A stretch of 64,000 nt of DNA from Pseudoxanthomonas sp. Root630 (lineage in GTDB: Bacteria > Pseudomonadota > Gammaproteobacteria > Xanthomonadales > Xanthomonadaceae). The notes below the pieces were generated by a model that was not told where the DNA came from, did no database searches, and saw only the letters and a list, made by a program, of their open reading frames with translations. The position numbers were made by a program, and so were the translations under genes. Position 1 is the stretch's first letter; every line of letters starts with the position of its first letter. The DNA lies in assembly GCF_001427585.1 (NCBI RefSeq), contig NZ_LMGY01000016.1:182868-246867 (forward strand). The letters are read 5' to 3'. Shown here piece by piece: positions 46,064-55,197 of this stretch.

Positions 46064-46480
46064 TCAGGCCTTGGCCTTCTTCGTCCTGTTGAACGTCACC
46101 GCGCGCAGGAACAGCGCCTTGAACGCCGCCGACTGCAGCACATCGCGCTCGCGCACATCGATCGCACGGCGCGTGCCGCCGTCCAGGCTGGCATTGAAGA
46201 GATCGTCCGGATCGTCCAGCTTCGCGCCGTGGGCAAAGGTCAGCTTCACGTAGGCCTTGTAGACCTCGCCGGTGCAGACCAGCCCGTCGTGCGACCAGGT
46301 CGGCACGCCATGCGGATTGGTCGGCTTGACCCACTTCACGTCCTCCACCACGTCCGGATCCGCGTCGTGGATCAATGCGCGCACGCGCGCCAGCACGTCG
46401 CCACGCCAATCGCGCAGTTCGTCGATGCGCGCATCGATGCGGCGCGACGCGTCGCTGGTGTCCTGCGGGGCCTGGCTCAT
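46064..46480 (-). CDS. DUF1801-family protein, tandem copy
   Basis: This 138-residue protein shares the fold of its neighbour: RDWRGDVLARVRALIHDADPDVVEDVKWVKPTNPHGVPTWSHDG, KAYVKLTFAHGAKLDDP. The tandem copies differ strongly in sequence, so each may have its own partner. The ATG at 46480 is chosen because the domain starts directly after it; the longer frame upstream is not convincing. Confidence 0.82.
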   Translation of the reverse strand: MSQAPQDTSDASRRIDARIDELRDWRGDVLARVRALIHDADPDVVEDVKWVKPTNPHGVPTWSHDGLVCTGEVYKAYVKLTFAHGAKLDDPDDLFNASLDGGTRRAIDVRERDVLQSAAFKALFLRAVTFNRTKKAKA

Positions 46481-46584
46481 GCGGTGCTCCTTGCGGGTGG
46501 TGGTGGCGATCGAGGTTGCCCGGAAGGACGAAGGATCACCCCCCAGGTGTTCATGCGATGCGAATGCGTCCCTCGCCGCAAGGC

Positions 46585-49119
46585 TCAGGGCGCAGCGACC
46601 TTCGCTGCGGCAGGCGACGAGGGCCCGAGGTGCGCCTGCAGGAAGCCGGCGATGCCCGTCCACATCGTTTCAATGTTGTCGATCTTCTCCATGCCATGGC
46701 CCTCCTTCTCGAACACCAGCCCCACCGGGGGGCGGCCATCGATCTCCAGCATGCGCTGCAACCGCCGCGCATGCTCCAGGTCGACGCGCACGTCCTCGGT
46801 GCCGTGCACGATCATCACCGGCACCTTGAGCTCGCGGTACTGGTAGATGGGCGAGGACGCCTGCATCGCGGCAAGGTCGGTATGCGGATTGCCGATCAGT
46901 TTCTCCATGGTCGCGCGCGCCGACTTCACCCGGCCGCCATCGCTCGCAGTGAAGAACAGGATGCGGTCGCTGACGCCGGCGATGGTCACCGCGCAACGGA
47001 ACCGCTGCGGCCATCGGATGGCCATGACCATCGACGAATAACCGCCGTAACTGGTGCCGACCGCGCACATCCGCGAGGCATCGACGGGATACTTCGCGGT
47101 CGCCACGGCGATGGCCGCATCGATATCGTCCTCGATCGCGGTCCCGAGACCGCGATGGCCTTTCTCGCGGAACGCCTTGCCGTAGCCGTCGGACCCGCGG
47201 AAGTTCACCCGCAACACCGCATAGCCGAGCGAAGCGAGGAACTGCACCTCCGGGTCGTAGTGCAGCTTGTCGCTGACGCCGATGGGGCCGCCATGCGGGA
47301 AAACGATCAGCGGACGCGGGCCCTGCGCACGCGGCAGGGTGATGAAGGCTTCCAGCGGCGTCCCGTCCGCGCCCTTGAAGGCGAACGCCGTGCTGGGGGA
47401 CAACGCGGAGGAAGGCAGATCCGGCCTGGTTTCGTCGACCAGCACCGCCTCGCGCTTGACCACATCCAGGTGGTAGAGCTGCGCTGGCTGGTCGCCCGAC
47501 TCCACCCACACGAGCAACTGGCGGCCATCGCGACTGCGATCGCCCACCCACACGGTCTTGCCGTGGAACGCGTCGGTCAGCAGGCGGGCCTGGGCATTGG
47601 CGGTCGCGTCGAAGTACTCGCTGACGAACAGTCCGCCCTGGTAGTAGGCCGCGCCGATCAGTTGGTGCGCATCGTCGAACAAGGCGGTGACCACGTCGAT
47701 GCCCGGCTTGCTGAAGAGGGTGCGCGTGATGGTTTTCGTCACCGGATCGAAGGCGACAAGCTCCTTCTGCGCACGATCCTTCTCGGTGATGCCGTAGATC
47801 AGCGCACCGTCGGCGGACACGCCCTCGGGATCGAAACGGTCCTCTTCATCGCGCGCGATCTCCATCACTTCGCGGAAGTCGCCGTGGGCGCCATACATCA
47901 GCACGCGCTTCATCGGCGGCGCGCGTTCCTCTTCGCCGTCCTCGTCTTTCTTGCGCGGCGACGTGTCTTCCTTGAGCGCAAGGGCGAGGCGGAGCGTACC
48001 CTCGCCGTCCGTGAACCAACCGACATCGTTCTTGACGCCCAGGTTCACGCGGTCGCGCGCATCGAACCGGTAACGCTTCACCGCGGCGGCGCTGCCGACA
48101 TCCATGCGGTGCACCAGCAGTTCGCCGCGCGAACCGATGCTGCCGAACAGGATGTCGTCCTCGTCGCCGGGGAGCGTATCGACCACGAACCCCTTGCGCG
48201 GCAGTGTGTACTGTTCGATGGCCCGCTTGCCCGCGACCGGATCGCCCATGCGCGCGACATGGATCTCCTCCATGCCCTCCTCGCTGACCGGCAGCAGCAC
48301 GACCCGATCGTTGGCCCACACGATGCTGCCGAACGCCCTGTTGCTGGTCGCCAATCGGGTGGCGCTACCGGCGACCAGGTCCACCAGTTCCACGTCCCAG
48401 CGCTTGTCGGCCACCTTCACGTGCACGGCGGCCAGCGTGCCCGCCGGATTGATGCGCGCGCGCAGCACGCGGTCCTCCTTCCACAGCGCCCGCACCGCCA
48501 GCGGCAATGCGCCCGGCTTGGGCGGCGGCGCCAGGGCCAGGTCGCGGGCCGGCTCCGCACCGGCCTTTTCCACCACGCCGCGATAGAACGCGGGGAAGGG
48601 ATCCGGATAGTGCCCGGTGTACGTCAGCGCGTAGGACGCATACACCTGCGGATGTTCCTTCTTCAGCCAATCGATCACGCCGAGGCTGCGGTTTGCGATA
48701 TGGAACGTGCTGTCGTTGACGGTCTTGGCGCGGAACTGCAGGTCGCCGGCATAGTTGATCCGGCCGGGCTCGATGACGAACTCGAACTCGGGCTCGTTGC
48801 GCAGGTCGTAGTTCAGATAGCGCAGCGGCCTGAGCTGGGACCACTCGTAGCGCCCGGCCGGCAGCGCATACAGGTGCAGGCTGCGACCTTCGGGCAGGTC
48901 CTTCATGTCGCCGCCGCCGAACGTGGCGTTGTCCTTGCGCACCTTCACCCGCACCAGCGGCATGTTGCTGTCGATGCCGACCACCAGCAGGCCTTCGTCG
49001 GCCTTCAACGCCGGCACCGTGCCGGGCTTGATCGCGCGTGCGTACGCTGGCGCGCCTGCGACAACGGCCACCAGAACCAGCAGCGCGGCCATGCCGCGCT
49101 TCCACAGACGCCCTGCCAT
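46585..49119 (-). CDS. Secreted S9-family prolyl oligopeptidase-like peptidase
   Basis: The protein has 844 residues with a signal peptide (MAALLVLVAVVAGAPAYA). An N-terminal beta-propeller of about 550 residues is followed by an alpha/beta hydrolase domain. That domain has PLIVFPHGGPIGVSD, the nucleophile GTSYGGYSSM, an Asp in VHGTEDVRVDLEHA and a His in EKEGHGMEK. It should cleave short peptides in the periplasm. It lies downstream of the LD-carboxypeptidase gene on the same strand. A 1311-codon open frame on the opposite strand is a GC-rich shadow. Confidence 0.87.
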   Translation of the reverse strand: MAGRLWKRGMAALLVLVAVVAGAPAYARAIKPGTVPALKADEGLLVVGIDSNMPLVRVKVRKDNATFGGGDMKDLPEGRSLHLYALPAGRYEWSQLRPLRYLNYDLRNEPEFEFVIEPGRINYAGDLQFRAKTVNDSTFHIANRSLGVIDWLKKEHPQVYASYALTYTGHYPDPFPAFYRGVVEKAGAEPARDLALAPPPKPGALPLAVRALWKEDRVLRARINPAGTLAAVHVKVADKRWDVELVDLVAGSATRLATSNRAFGSIVWANDRVVLLPVSEEGMEEIHVARMGDPVAGKRAIEQYTLPRKGFVVDTLPGDEDDILFGSIGSRGELLVHRMDVGSAAAVKRYRFDARDRVNLGVKNDVGWFTDGEGTLRLALALKEDTSPRKKDEDGEEERAPPMKRVLMYGAHGDFREVMEIARDEEDRFDPEGVSADGALIYGITEKDRAQKELVAFDPVTKTITRTLFSKPGIDVVTALFDDAHQLIGAAYYQGGLFVSEYFDATANAQARLLTDAFHGKTVWVGDRSRDGRQLLVWVESGDQPAQLYHLDVVKREAVLVDETRPDLPSSALSPSTAFAFKGADGTPLEAFITLPRAQGPRPLIVFPHGGPIGVSDKLHYDPEVQFLASLGYAVLRVNFRGSDGYGKAFREKGHRGLGTAIEDDIDAAIAVATAKYPVDASRMCAVGTSYGGYSSMVMAIRWPQRFRCAVTIAGVSDRILFFTASDGGRVKSARATMEKLIGNPHTDLAAMQASSPIYQYRELKVPVMIVHGTEDVRVDLEHARRLQRMLEIDGRPPVGLVFEKEGHGMEKIDNIETMWTGIAGFLQAHLGPSSPAAAKVAAP

Positions 49120-49224
49120 GCACTCCCCCTTCTTGCTGACCCGGCCTGCGGTCCCACCCGCAGGCCTCCCCTTTCCTTGTGCCGGCGGTCGGTGCCGCGC
49201 GGACCGGCCGAGCTTACCGGGTTC

Positions 49225-50274
49225 TCACCCCTGGAACACCGGCTCCAGCATCCGGAACGTGCCGGCGTCCGCATCCATCTCCACCCGGCCGCCGACCGGC
49301 ACGATGAACTGCTGGCGGATGTGGCCGATCATCGCGCCGCGGTAGACCGGCACCTTCAACGGCTTGAAATAGTCGTCGAAGATCTCCGGCAACGTCAGCG
49401 AGCCGTAACCGTTGCCCGGATCGCAGTCGGTGCATTCGCCGAAGATCACGCCGGCCACCTGCTCCAGCGCGCCCATCAGGCGCAGCGTGCTGAGCATGCG
49501 GTCGATGCGGTAAGGCGCTTCGGAGACGTCTTCGAGGAACAGGATCTTGCCGCGGAAGTTCGGCAGGTAAGGCGAACCGGCCAGCGCCACCAGCACCGAC
49601 AGGTTGCCGCCCACCAGGTCGCCCTGTGCCTTGCCGCCGGTGATGGTGACGGTGCGATTGCGGCGCTGGACAAGTTCATCGCCCTTGTCGGCGCTGTTGC
49701 GGTATTCCATCTGCTCGCGCTGGAAGAACACCCGGCGGAACTGGTCCGCGTTGAACGCATTCCAACTGCCGATGCCGATGGGGCCATGGAAACTCACCAG
49801 GCCGGCCTGCGACAGCAACGCGTTGTGCAGCGCCGTGATGTCGGAGTACCCCAGCAGGATCTTCGGATTGCGGCGGATCGCCGCGTAATCGAGCAGCGGC
49901 AACAGCCGCGCCGCACCGGAACCGCCACGCGCGCAGACGATCGCCTTGACCTCGCGGTCGGCGAACATCGCGTTGAGGTCGCCGGCACGCTCGGCATCGG
50001 TGCCGGCCAGGTGGCCACGGCGCGCGGCCAGGTGCGGCGCCACCTTGACCTTCAGGCCCAGCGCTTCCATCGCCTCCTGCGCCAGTTGCAGGTCGAGCGG
50101 CTCATCGGTCGCGGCGGACGGGCTGACCAGGCCGACGGTAGCGCCGGGATTCAAGCCAGGCGGCAGCAAGCGCTTGCGCGGCACCGCGGCGAAGGCGTTC
50201 GATCCTGCCGCCAGCGGCAGCATCAGGGTCGTGGCGGCCAACGCCGCCGTTCCGAGGAAATTCCGCCTGTGCAT
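49225..50274 (-). CDS. S66-family LD-carboxypeptidase, Tat-exported
   Basis: This 349-residue protein has a twin-arginine signal (HRRNFLGTAALAATTLMLPLA). The S66 domain has VGLVSPSAATDEPLD, CARGGSGAARLLPLLDYAAI and GYSDITALHNALL, with the nucleophile Ser in GYSD. FLEDVSEAPYRIDRML carries the Glu and AMIGHIRQQFIVPVGGRVEMD the His. It trims the terminal D-alanine from murein tetrapeptides (LdcA-like) but from outside the cytoplasm. The ATG at 50274 is chosen because it places the RR motif at residues 3-4. Confidence 0.88.
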   Translation of the reverse strand: MHRRNFLGTAALAATTLMLPLAAGSNAFAAVPRKRLLPPGLNPGATVGLVSPSAATDEPLDLQLAQEAMEALGLKVKVAPHLAARRGHLAGTDAERAGDLNAMFADREVKAIVCARGGSGAARLLPLLDYAAIRRNPKILLGYSDITALHNALLSQAGLVSFHGPIGIGSWNAFNADQFRRVFFQREQMEYRNSADKGDELVQRRNRTVTITGGKAQGDLVGGNLSVLVALAGSPYLPNFRGKILFLEDVSEAPYRIDRMLSTLRLMGALEQVAGVIFGECTDCDPGNGYGSLTLPEIFDDYFKPLKVPVYRGAMIGHIRQQFIVPVGGRVEMDADAGTFRMLEPVFQG

Positions 50275-50415
50275 GTCACCGCCTGTCGAAGGGAGCCGGC
50301 CCCAGCTTAACAAGCCGGGTGCGGCTTACCGAACGATCGCGCGCCGTGTCGATTCCGCCGCCGCCCGTTCGTCGCTGGGGAAAGGCGGACACACCGCTCC
50401 GTGAGGAACACGAAC

Positions 50416-51033
50416 ATGCGCAAGCTCATCGCCGCCGTCATGGTCAGCCTGGACGGCGTCATCCAGGGGCCCGGCGGCCCCGGGGAAGACCGCAGCGGCG
50501 GATTCACGCTCGGCGGCTGGGTCTGGCCCTACGCCGGCGACGGCGAAGCGATGGATGGCCTGTTCACGCGGCCGTTCGCGCTGGTGCTCGGGCGCCGTAC
50601 ATATGACATTTTCGCCGGCTACTGGCCGAAGGTGCCGAGCGATGCGCCGCACGGCGCCATCGCCGACGCGTTCAACGCCGCGCCCAAGCACGTCGCCACC
50701 CATCATCCCGACACGCTGGGCTGGCGGCACAGCCACGGCCTGGGCACGGACGTGGTCGGCGCATTGCGTGCACTCAAGCGCGAAGACGGCCCCGATCTGG
50801 TGACCCAGGGCAGCAGCGCGCTGCTGCATCAGTTGCTCGCCAGCGACGTCGTCGACGAACTGCGGCTGCTGGTCTATCCGGTGTTGCTGGGCCGCGGCAA
50901 GCGCCTGTTCGACAACGATGCGCAGCCCACCGCATTCCGCCTGACGCATTCAGGCATCACCTCGACCGGCGTGATCGTCAGCCACTACGAACGCGATGGC
51001 GACGTCCGCACCGGCTCGTTCAGCGACGGCTGA
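50416..51033 (+). CDS. Dihydrofolate-reductase-fold protein (RibD C-terminal domain family)
   Basis: This 205-residue protein has the DHFR/RibD_C pattern: KLIAAVMVSLDGVIQGPGGP, PFALVLGRRTYDIFAGYWPK, GPDLVTQGSSALLHQLLASDVVDELRLLVYPVLLGRGKRLF. It is an NADPH-dependent reductase relative of unknown substrate (YwjB/YyaP-like). The ATG at 50416 is preferred over one five codons upstream. Confidence 0.86.
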   Translation: MRKLIAAVMVSLDGVIQGPGGPGEDRSGGFTLGGWVWPYAGDGEAMDGLFTRPFALVLGRRTYDIFAGYWPKVPSDAPHGAIADAFNAAPKHVATHHPDTLGWRHSHGLGTDVVGALRALKREDGPDLVTQGSSALLHQLLASDVVDELRLLVYPVLLGRGKRLFDNDAQPTAFRLTHSGITSTGVIVSHYERDGDVRTGSFSDG

Positions 51034-51118
51034 CCTCCCCTCCCGGCAGCTTCACCCTGCCTTCCCGCGCGGACGGGATGCTTTGTCCCCCGCGCCTCTT
51101 CCGACCCTGGAGCTTCCC

Positions 51119-51598
51119 ATGATCCCCAAGAACACGATCTGCCTCTGGTACGACACCGACGCGCTGGGTGCGGCCACGTTCTACGCGACGATTTTTCCCG
51201 ACAGCGCCGTGGGCGCCGTGCATCGCGCACCCGCGGACTTCCCGTCCGGCAAGGAAGGCGACGTGCTCACGGTGGAGTTCACCGTGCTCGGCATTCCCTG
51301 CGTGGGCCTCAACGGCGGCAAGGCGTTCAAGCAGACCGAGGCGTTCTCGTTCCAGATCGCCACCGACGACCAGGAGGAAACCGATCGATTGTGGAATGCC
51401 ATCGTCGGCAACGGCGGTGCGGAGAGCGCGTGCGGCTGGTGCAAGGACAAGTGGGGCCTGAACTGGCAGATCACCCCGCGGGTGCTGACCGACGCCTTCA
51501 CCAGCCCGGACAAGGGCGTCGCCAAGCGCGCATTCGAGGCGATGATGGAGATGCGCAAGATCGACATCGCGAAGATCGAGGCCGCAGTCCGGGGCTGA
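51119..51598 (+). CDS. VOC-superfamily protein (PhnB/3-demethylubiquinone-9 type)
   Basis: This 159-residue protein has TICLWYDTDALGAATFYATIFPDSAVG, VLTVEFTVLGIPCVGLNGGKAFKQTEAFSFQI and CGWCKDKWGLNWQITP. These are the pattern of the DUF1428/3-dmu-9_3-mt group of VOC proteins, a paired beta-alpha-beta fold. The enzymatic role is unknown. It lies 85 bases after the DHFR-like gene on the same strand. The ATG is fixed by the conserved IPKN start. Confidence 0.85.
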   Translation: MIPKNTICLWYDTDALGAATFYATIFPDSAVGAVHRAPADFPSGKEGDVLTVEFTVLGIPCVGLNGGKAFKQTEAFSFQIATDDQEETDRLWNAIVGNGGAESACGWCKDKWGLNWQITPRVLTDAFTSPDKGVAKRAFEAMMEMRKIDIAKIEAAVRG

Positions 51599-51703
51599 AC
51601 CGGCCCGGTGTGGGAGTCCAGCCCTCAATTCGCCGCCATCGGTGCCGCTATCAACTGGTAGCATGAAGCCACACCGGTGGGGGACCGATGCCTAGAATTC
51701 TGC

Positions 51704-54601
51704 ATGTTTCCTGACGTACGGCGCGCCTGCGCCCTGCTGGCCGCTGTGCTGTGTGCGTTGGTCCTGCTCCCCGCCCATGCGCTGGAGCCGCGGCGGGCGA
51801 TCGGTCAATTCACCCACGCCTGGTACGAAAACGAGCTACCGCAAGGCACCGTACTGTCCATCGCCCAGCAGGCCGATGGTGCGATCTGGCTGGCGACGTA
51901 CGGCGGCCTGGCACGCCATAGCGGCGACGGCTTCGAAACGATCGACCCGCGCGTCGCACCGGCGCTGAAGAGCTCGGCGATCACGGCGGTCAGCGCCGAC
52001 CGCCGCGGCGGCATGTGGGTCGGTACGCTCAACGGCGGGCTGTATCACCGGCAGGGCCGCACCCTGGACCCGGTGCCCCTGCCCGGTGGCATCGAAAGCG
52101 TGTTCGGCATCGTCAGCGACACGGCGGGCGGCCTGTGGCTGACCACCAATGCGGGCGTGGTGCGGATGGCGGACGGAAGGCCCCGCCTGCTGGGCGATGC
52201 CGACGGCTTTCCGCCGCGCGGCTTCTACCGGGCCATCGTCGCCGACCGCGCCGGTGGCATCTGGATCGCCGCCGACGGCGTGGGCGTCGTCCACTGGCAG
52301 GACGGTCGGGCGCGGGTCTACGACGAGCGCGACGGCCTGCCCAGCAATGCGGTGTACAGCCTGGCCATCGATGCGACGGGCACGGCATGGGTCGGTACCC
52401 AGGCCGGCCCGGCGTTCTTCCGCGACGGCCGTTTCCAGCGCGACCCGCGTGCGGCCGCGCTCGACGGGCGGCGCATCTACACGCTGTACGGCGACCGCGA
52501 CGGCAGCGTCTGGTTCGCGCCGCTGGATGTCGGCCTGTGCCGGCTGGCCGCCGGCCACTTCAGCTGCGACAACACCCTGGCCGGCCTGCAGGGCGAAACC
52601 GTCCGGTCGATGTTCGAGGACCGCGAAGGCAACCTGTGGATCGGCACCACGTCCAGCGGCCTGCACCGGCTGAGCCCGTCCAAGCTGGTCACGGTGACCG
52701 GGCAGATGGTTTCCAACGCCGTGCGTGCGGTACACCAGGCACCCGGCGGCGCGTTGTGGATCGGCACCGACGGCGCCGGCCTGTCCCGCTACGACGGCGC
52801 GGTGCTGCAACCGGCCGCGGACTACAACCGGCAGCTGCCCAGCCAACTGGTGCGCGCCATCCTCTCCGACGAGCATCGCCAGCTGTGGGTGGCCGGCACC
52901 GAAGGCGTCACCCGCTTCGATGCCGGTGGCCGGGCCCGCACCTTCGGCCTGGCGGAAGGCCTGCCCGGCACGATCGTGTTCGCCTTCGCGCCAGCGCGCC
53001 AGGGCGGCATGTGGACCGGCACGCTGCAGGGCGTGGCGCGGATCGAGGGCGCCCGGGTCGAGGTGGTGGAAGGCACCCGCGGCGACGACACGCGTGCCCT
53101 GTACGAAGACCCCGATGGCCGTCTGTGGATCGGCCTGCGCAGCGGCCTGCGCTGCCTGTACCGCGGCGTGGTGGATACCTGCGGCACTGACGGTCTGTCC
53201 GGCACCAGCGTATTCGCCTTCCACCCGGCCGCCGACGGCAGCCTGTGGCTGGGCACCAGCGTGGGCATCGTGCGTATCCGCGACGGCAAGGTCACCCGTT
53301 ATCTCCAGCGCGCCGGCTTCCACGGCGATGCGGTGTTCGCGTTGCTCGACGACGGTCGCGGCAATCTGTGGTTCAGCTCGAATCGCGGTATCGGCCGCTT
53401 GGCCAAGGCCGGCTTCGCTGCGCTGGACCGCGGCACGGTGCAGCAACTCGCGCCCCACTGGTACGGCACCAGCGACGGCATGCTCAACGCGCAGGGTAAC
53501 GGCGCGTCGCAGACACCGGCGGCCCGCAGCGACGATGGCCGGCTCTGGTTCGGTACCGCCAAGGGCGTGGTCATCGTCGACCCCGCCCGCATGCAGGGCA
53601 ATCCGCAGCCGCCGCCGGTCTCCATCGAGCGCCTGCGCGTGGACGGCGTGGACGTGGATCCGCAGCGCACCGGACGACTCGGCCCGGGCGTGGAGCGATT
53701 GGAACTGCACTTCGCGGCGATGAGCTACGTGGCCCCCTCGGCCGTGCGTTACCGCTACAAGCTGGAAGGCTTCGACCGCAGTTGGAGCGAGGCCGGCGCC
53801 GGCCGCGCCGCGTACTACACCAACCTGCCGCCCGGCGATTACGTGTTCCGGGTGATGGCCAGCAACAACGACGGCGTGTGGAACAAGGAAGGCGCGCAGC
53901 TGCGCTTCACGCTCCTGCCGCGGTGGCACCAGACCTGGTGGCTGCGCACGCTGGCGGCGCTGGTGGCGCTGGGACTGCTGGCCGCGCTGGTGCGCCTGCG
54001 CCTGCGTGCCGCGCGGGCGCGCGAACGCGCCCTGACCCACGAAGTCGCCCAGCGCACCGACGCCCTGCGCGAAGCCAATGCCCGCCTGCAGCACCTGGCC
54101 GCCAGCGATGCACTCACCGGCATCGCCAACCGGCGCGAATTCACCCGTTGCCTGAAGCTCGCGTGGGACGACCATGCCGGCCGTGATGCGCCGCTGGCGG
54201 TCCTGCTCGTCGATGTGGACGAGTTCAAGGCCTACAACGACAGCTACGGCCACCTGGGCGGCGATACCGCCCTGGCCACGATCGCCACTCGCCTGGCCGA
54301 CAGCCTGCGCAGCAGCGAGGACCTGGCGGCGCGCTACGGTGGCGAAGAGTTCGCCGTCCTGCTGCCGGACTGCGACACGGACGCCGCCCTCGCCCTCGCC
54401 TGCCGACTGGTGGCGGACGTGCAGCACCTCGCGCTGCCGCATCGTGCCTCGAGCGTCACGGACATCGTCACCGTCAGCGTCGGCGCGGCCAGCCTGCGCC
54501 CGGCGCACGGCGGCACGCCCGACGCCCTGCTGCACGCGGCCGATGCAGCGCTGTACCGGGCCAAGGGCGAAGGCCGGAACCGGGCGTTGCCGGCCGAGTG
54601 A
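51704..54601 (+). CDS. Propeller-sensor diguanylate cyclase
   Basis: The protein has 965 residues with a signal peptide (LLAAVLCALVLLPAHA). Two seven-bladed propellers carry repeated W-x-G-T/GLWIGTxxGL motifs to about 660. A Y_Y_Y domain follows (YRYKLEGFDRSWSEAG), then a transmembrane helix (LAALVALGLLAALVRLRL), a coiled coil and GGDEF. GGEEF is at residues 879-883. SSED replaces RxxD five residues earlier, so the I-site is lost. It should sense a periplasmic ligand and make c-di-GMP with weak product inhibition. Confidence 0.9.
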   Translation: MFPDVRRACALLAAVLCALVLLPAHALEPRRAIGQFTHAWYENELPQGTVLSIAQQADGAIWLATYGGLARHSGDGFETIDPRVAPALKSSAITAVSADRRGGMWVGTLNGGLYHRQGRTLDPVPLPGGIESVFGIVSDTAGGLWLTTNAGVVRMADGRPRLLGDADGFPPRGFYRAIVADRAGGIWIAADGVGVVHWQDGRARVYDERDGLPSNAVYSLAIDATGTAWVGTQAGPAFFRDGRFQRDPRAAALDGRRIYTLYGDRDGSVWFAPLDVGLCRLAAGHFSCDNTLAGLQGETVRSMFEDREGNLWIGTTSSGLHRLSPSKLVTVTGQMVSNAVRAVHQAPGGALWIGTDGAGLSRYDGAVLQPAADYNRQLPSQLVRAILSDEHRQLWVAGTEGVTRFDAGGRARTFGLAEGLPGTIVFAFAPARQGGMWTGTLQGVARIEGARVEVVEGTRGDDTRALYEDPDGRLWIGLRSGLRCLYRGVVDTCGTDGLSGTSVFAFHPAADGSLWLGTSVGIVRIRDGKVTRYLQRAGFHGDAVFALLDDGRGNLWFSSNRGIGRLAKAGFAALDRGTVQQLAPHWYGTSDGMLNAQGNGASQTPAARSDDGRLWFGTAKGVVIVDPARMQGNPQPPPVSIERLRVDGVDVDPQRTGRLGPGVERLELHFAAMSYVAPSAVRYRYKLEGFDRSWSEAGAGRAAYYTNLPPGDYVFRVMASNNDGVWNKEGAQLRFTLLPRWHQTWWLRTLAALVALGLLAALVRLRLRAARARERALTHEVAQRTDALREANARLQHLAASDALTGIANRREFTRCLKLAWDDHAGRDAPLAVLLVDVDEFKAYNDSYGHLGGDTALATIATRLADSLRSSEDLAARYGGEEFAVLLPDCDTDAALALACRLVADVQHLALPHRASSVTDIVTVSVGAASLRPAHGGTPDALLHAADAALYRAKGEGRNRALPAE

Positions 54602-54616
54602 GGACCACCGAAACGA

Positions 54617-54650
54617 AACGCCCGGGCATGCTCCTGCATGTCCGGGCGTT
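54617..54650. terminator. Bidirectional terminator after the propeller cyclase
   Basis: The stem ACGCCCGGGCATG pairs with CATGTCCGGGCGT, with a single bulge or mismatch, around CTCCTG. A-rich sequence precedes it and a short TT follows. It lies between convergent genes. Confidence 0.65.
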
Positions 54651-54674
54651 CGTCGCGCGCGTTGGCCGGTGGCC

Positions 54675-55196
54675 TCAGCTTTTCCGGCAGCCTGCGTCCA
54701 GGCGCACCACCAACTGCGTCATCGCATCGTCGAGCGCGCGCGCATAGCCTTCGTAGGCTTCGTCCTCGGTGCCGTTCCAGTTGATCGACGCCTTCTGCGA
54801 GCGCAGCGTGAACGCCAGCTGCGAGCCCACGGTCGTGCTCAGCACGACGACCGGGACCTTGGTGCCGAGGTTCTGCGTCATGTACATGTGCAGCACGCGC
54901 ACGTCGACCGCTTCGCCTTCGCCCTGCGGGGCGATGCCGACCGCCGTCATCCGCTCCCGCACGATGCGGGCCGCGTCATCGACCAGGAACAGGTGCTTGC
55001 CGAGACCGCCGGCGCGGCCGGTCGAAGGGCGGGCATCCACCACCTCGCCCTGCCGGTACGCGCACGCCACCTTGCGGTCCACCTTGCCGGCCAGCCGCGA
55101 CGCATCCATCTGCACGCGGTTCACCTTCATCACGCAACCGCCCAGCATCGCGGCCGTCAGTGCCACCGCCAGCGCGCCCCACGCGGCACGCGCCAT
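54675..55196 (-). CDS. Lipoprotein of unknown function
   Basis: This 173-residue protein has a lipoprotein signal (ALTAAMLGGC, lipobox LGGC). The mature part has RVQMDASRLAGKVDRKVACAYRQGEVVDARPS and VPVVVLSTTVGSQLAFTLRSQKASINWNG, with a C-terminal Cys. It is probably attached to the outer membrane. Its ATG overlaps, by one base spacing, the stop of the upstream partner at 55198, so the two are co-translated. No family is recognised. Confidence 0.65.
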   Translation of the reverse strand: MARAAWGALAVALTAAMLGGCVMKVNRVQMDASRLAGKVDRKVACAYRQGEVVDARPSTGRAGGLGKHLFLVDDAARIVRERMTAVGIAPQGEGEAVDVRVLHMYMTQNLGTKVPVVVLSTTVGSQLAFTLRSQKASINWNGTEDEAYEGYARALDDAMTQLVVRLDAGCRKS

Positions 55197-55197
55197 G

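Noticed and set aside
46375..50310. 1311-codon open frame on the plus strand
   Set aside because: It lies opposite the S9 peptidase and S66 genes, has shadow composition (His/Arg/Gln/Leu-rich) and no domain. High GC keeps stop codons rare.
51836..54535. 899-codon minus-strand open frame
   Set aside because: Antisense shadow of the propeller-GGDEF gene, which has clear domains.
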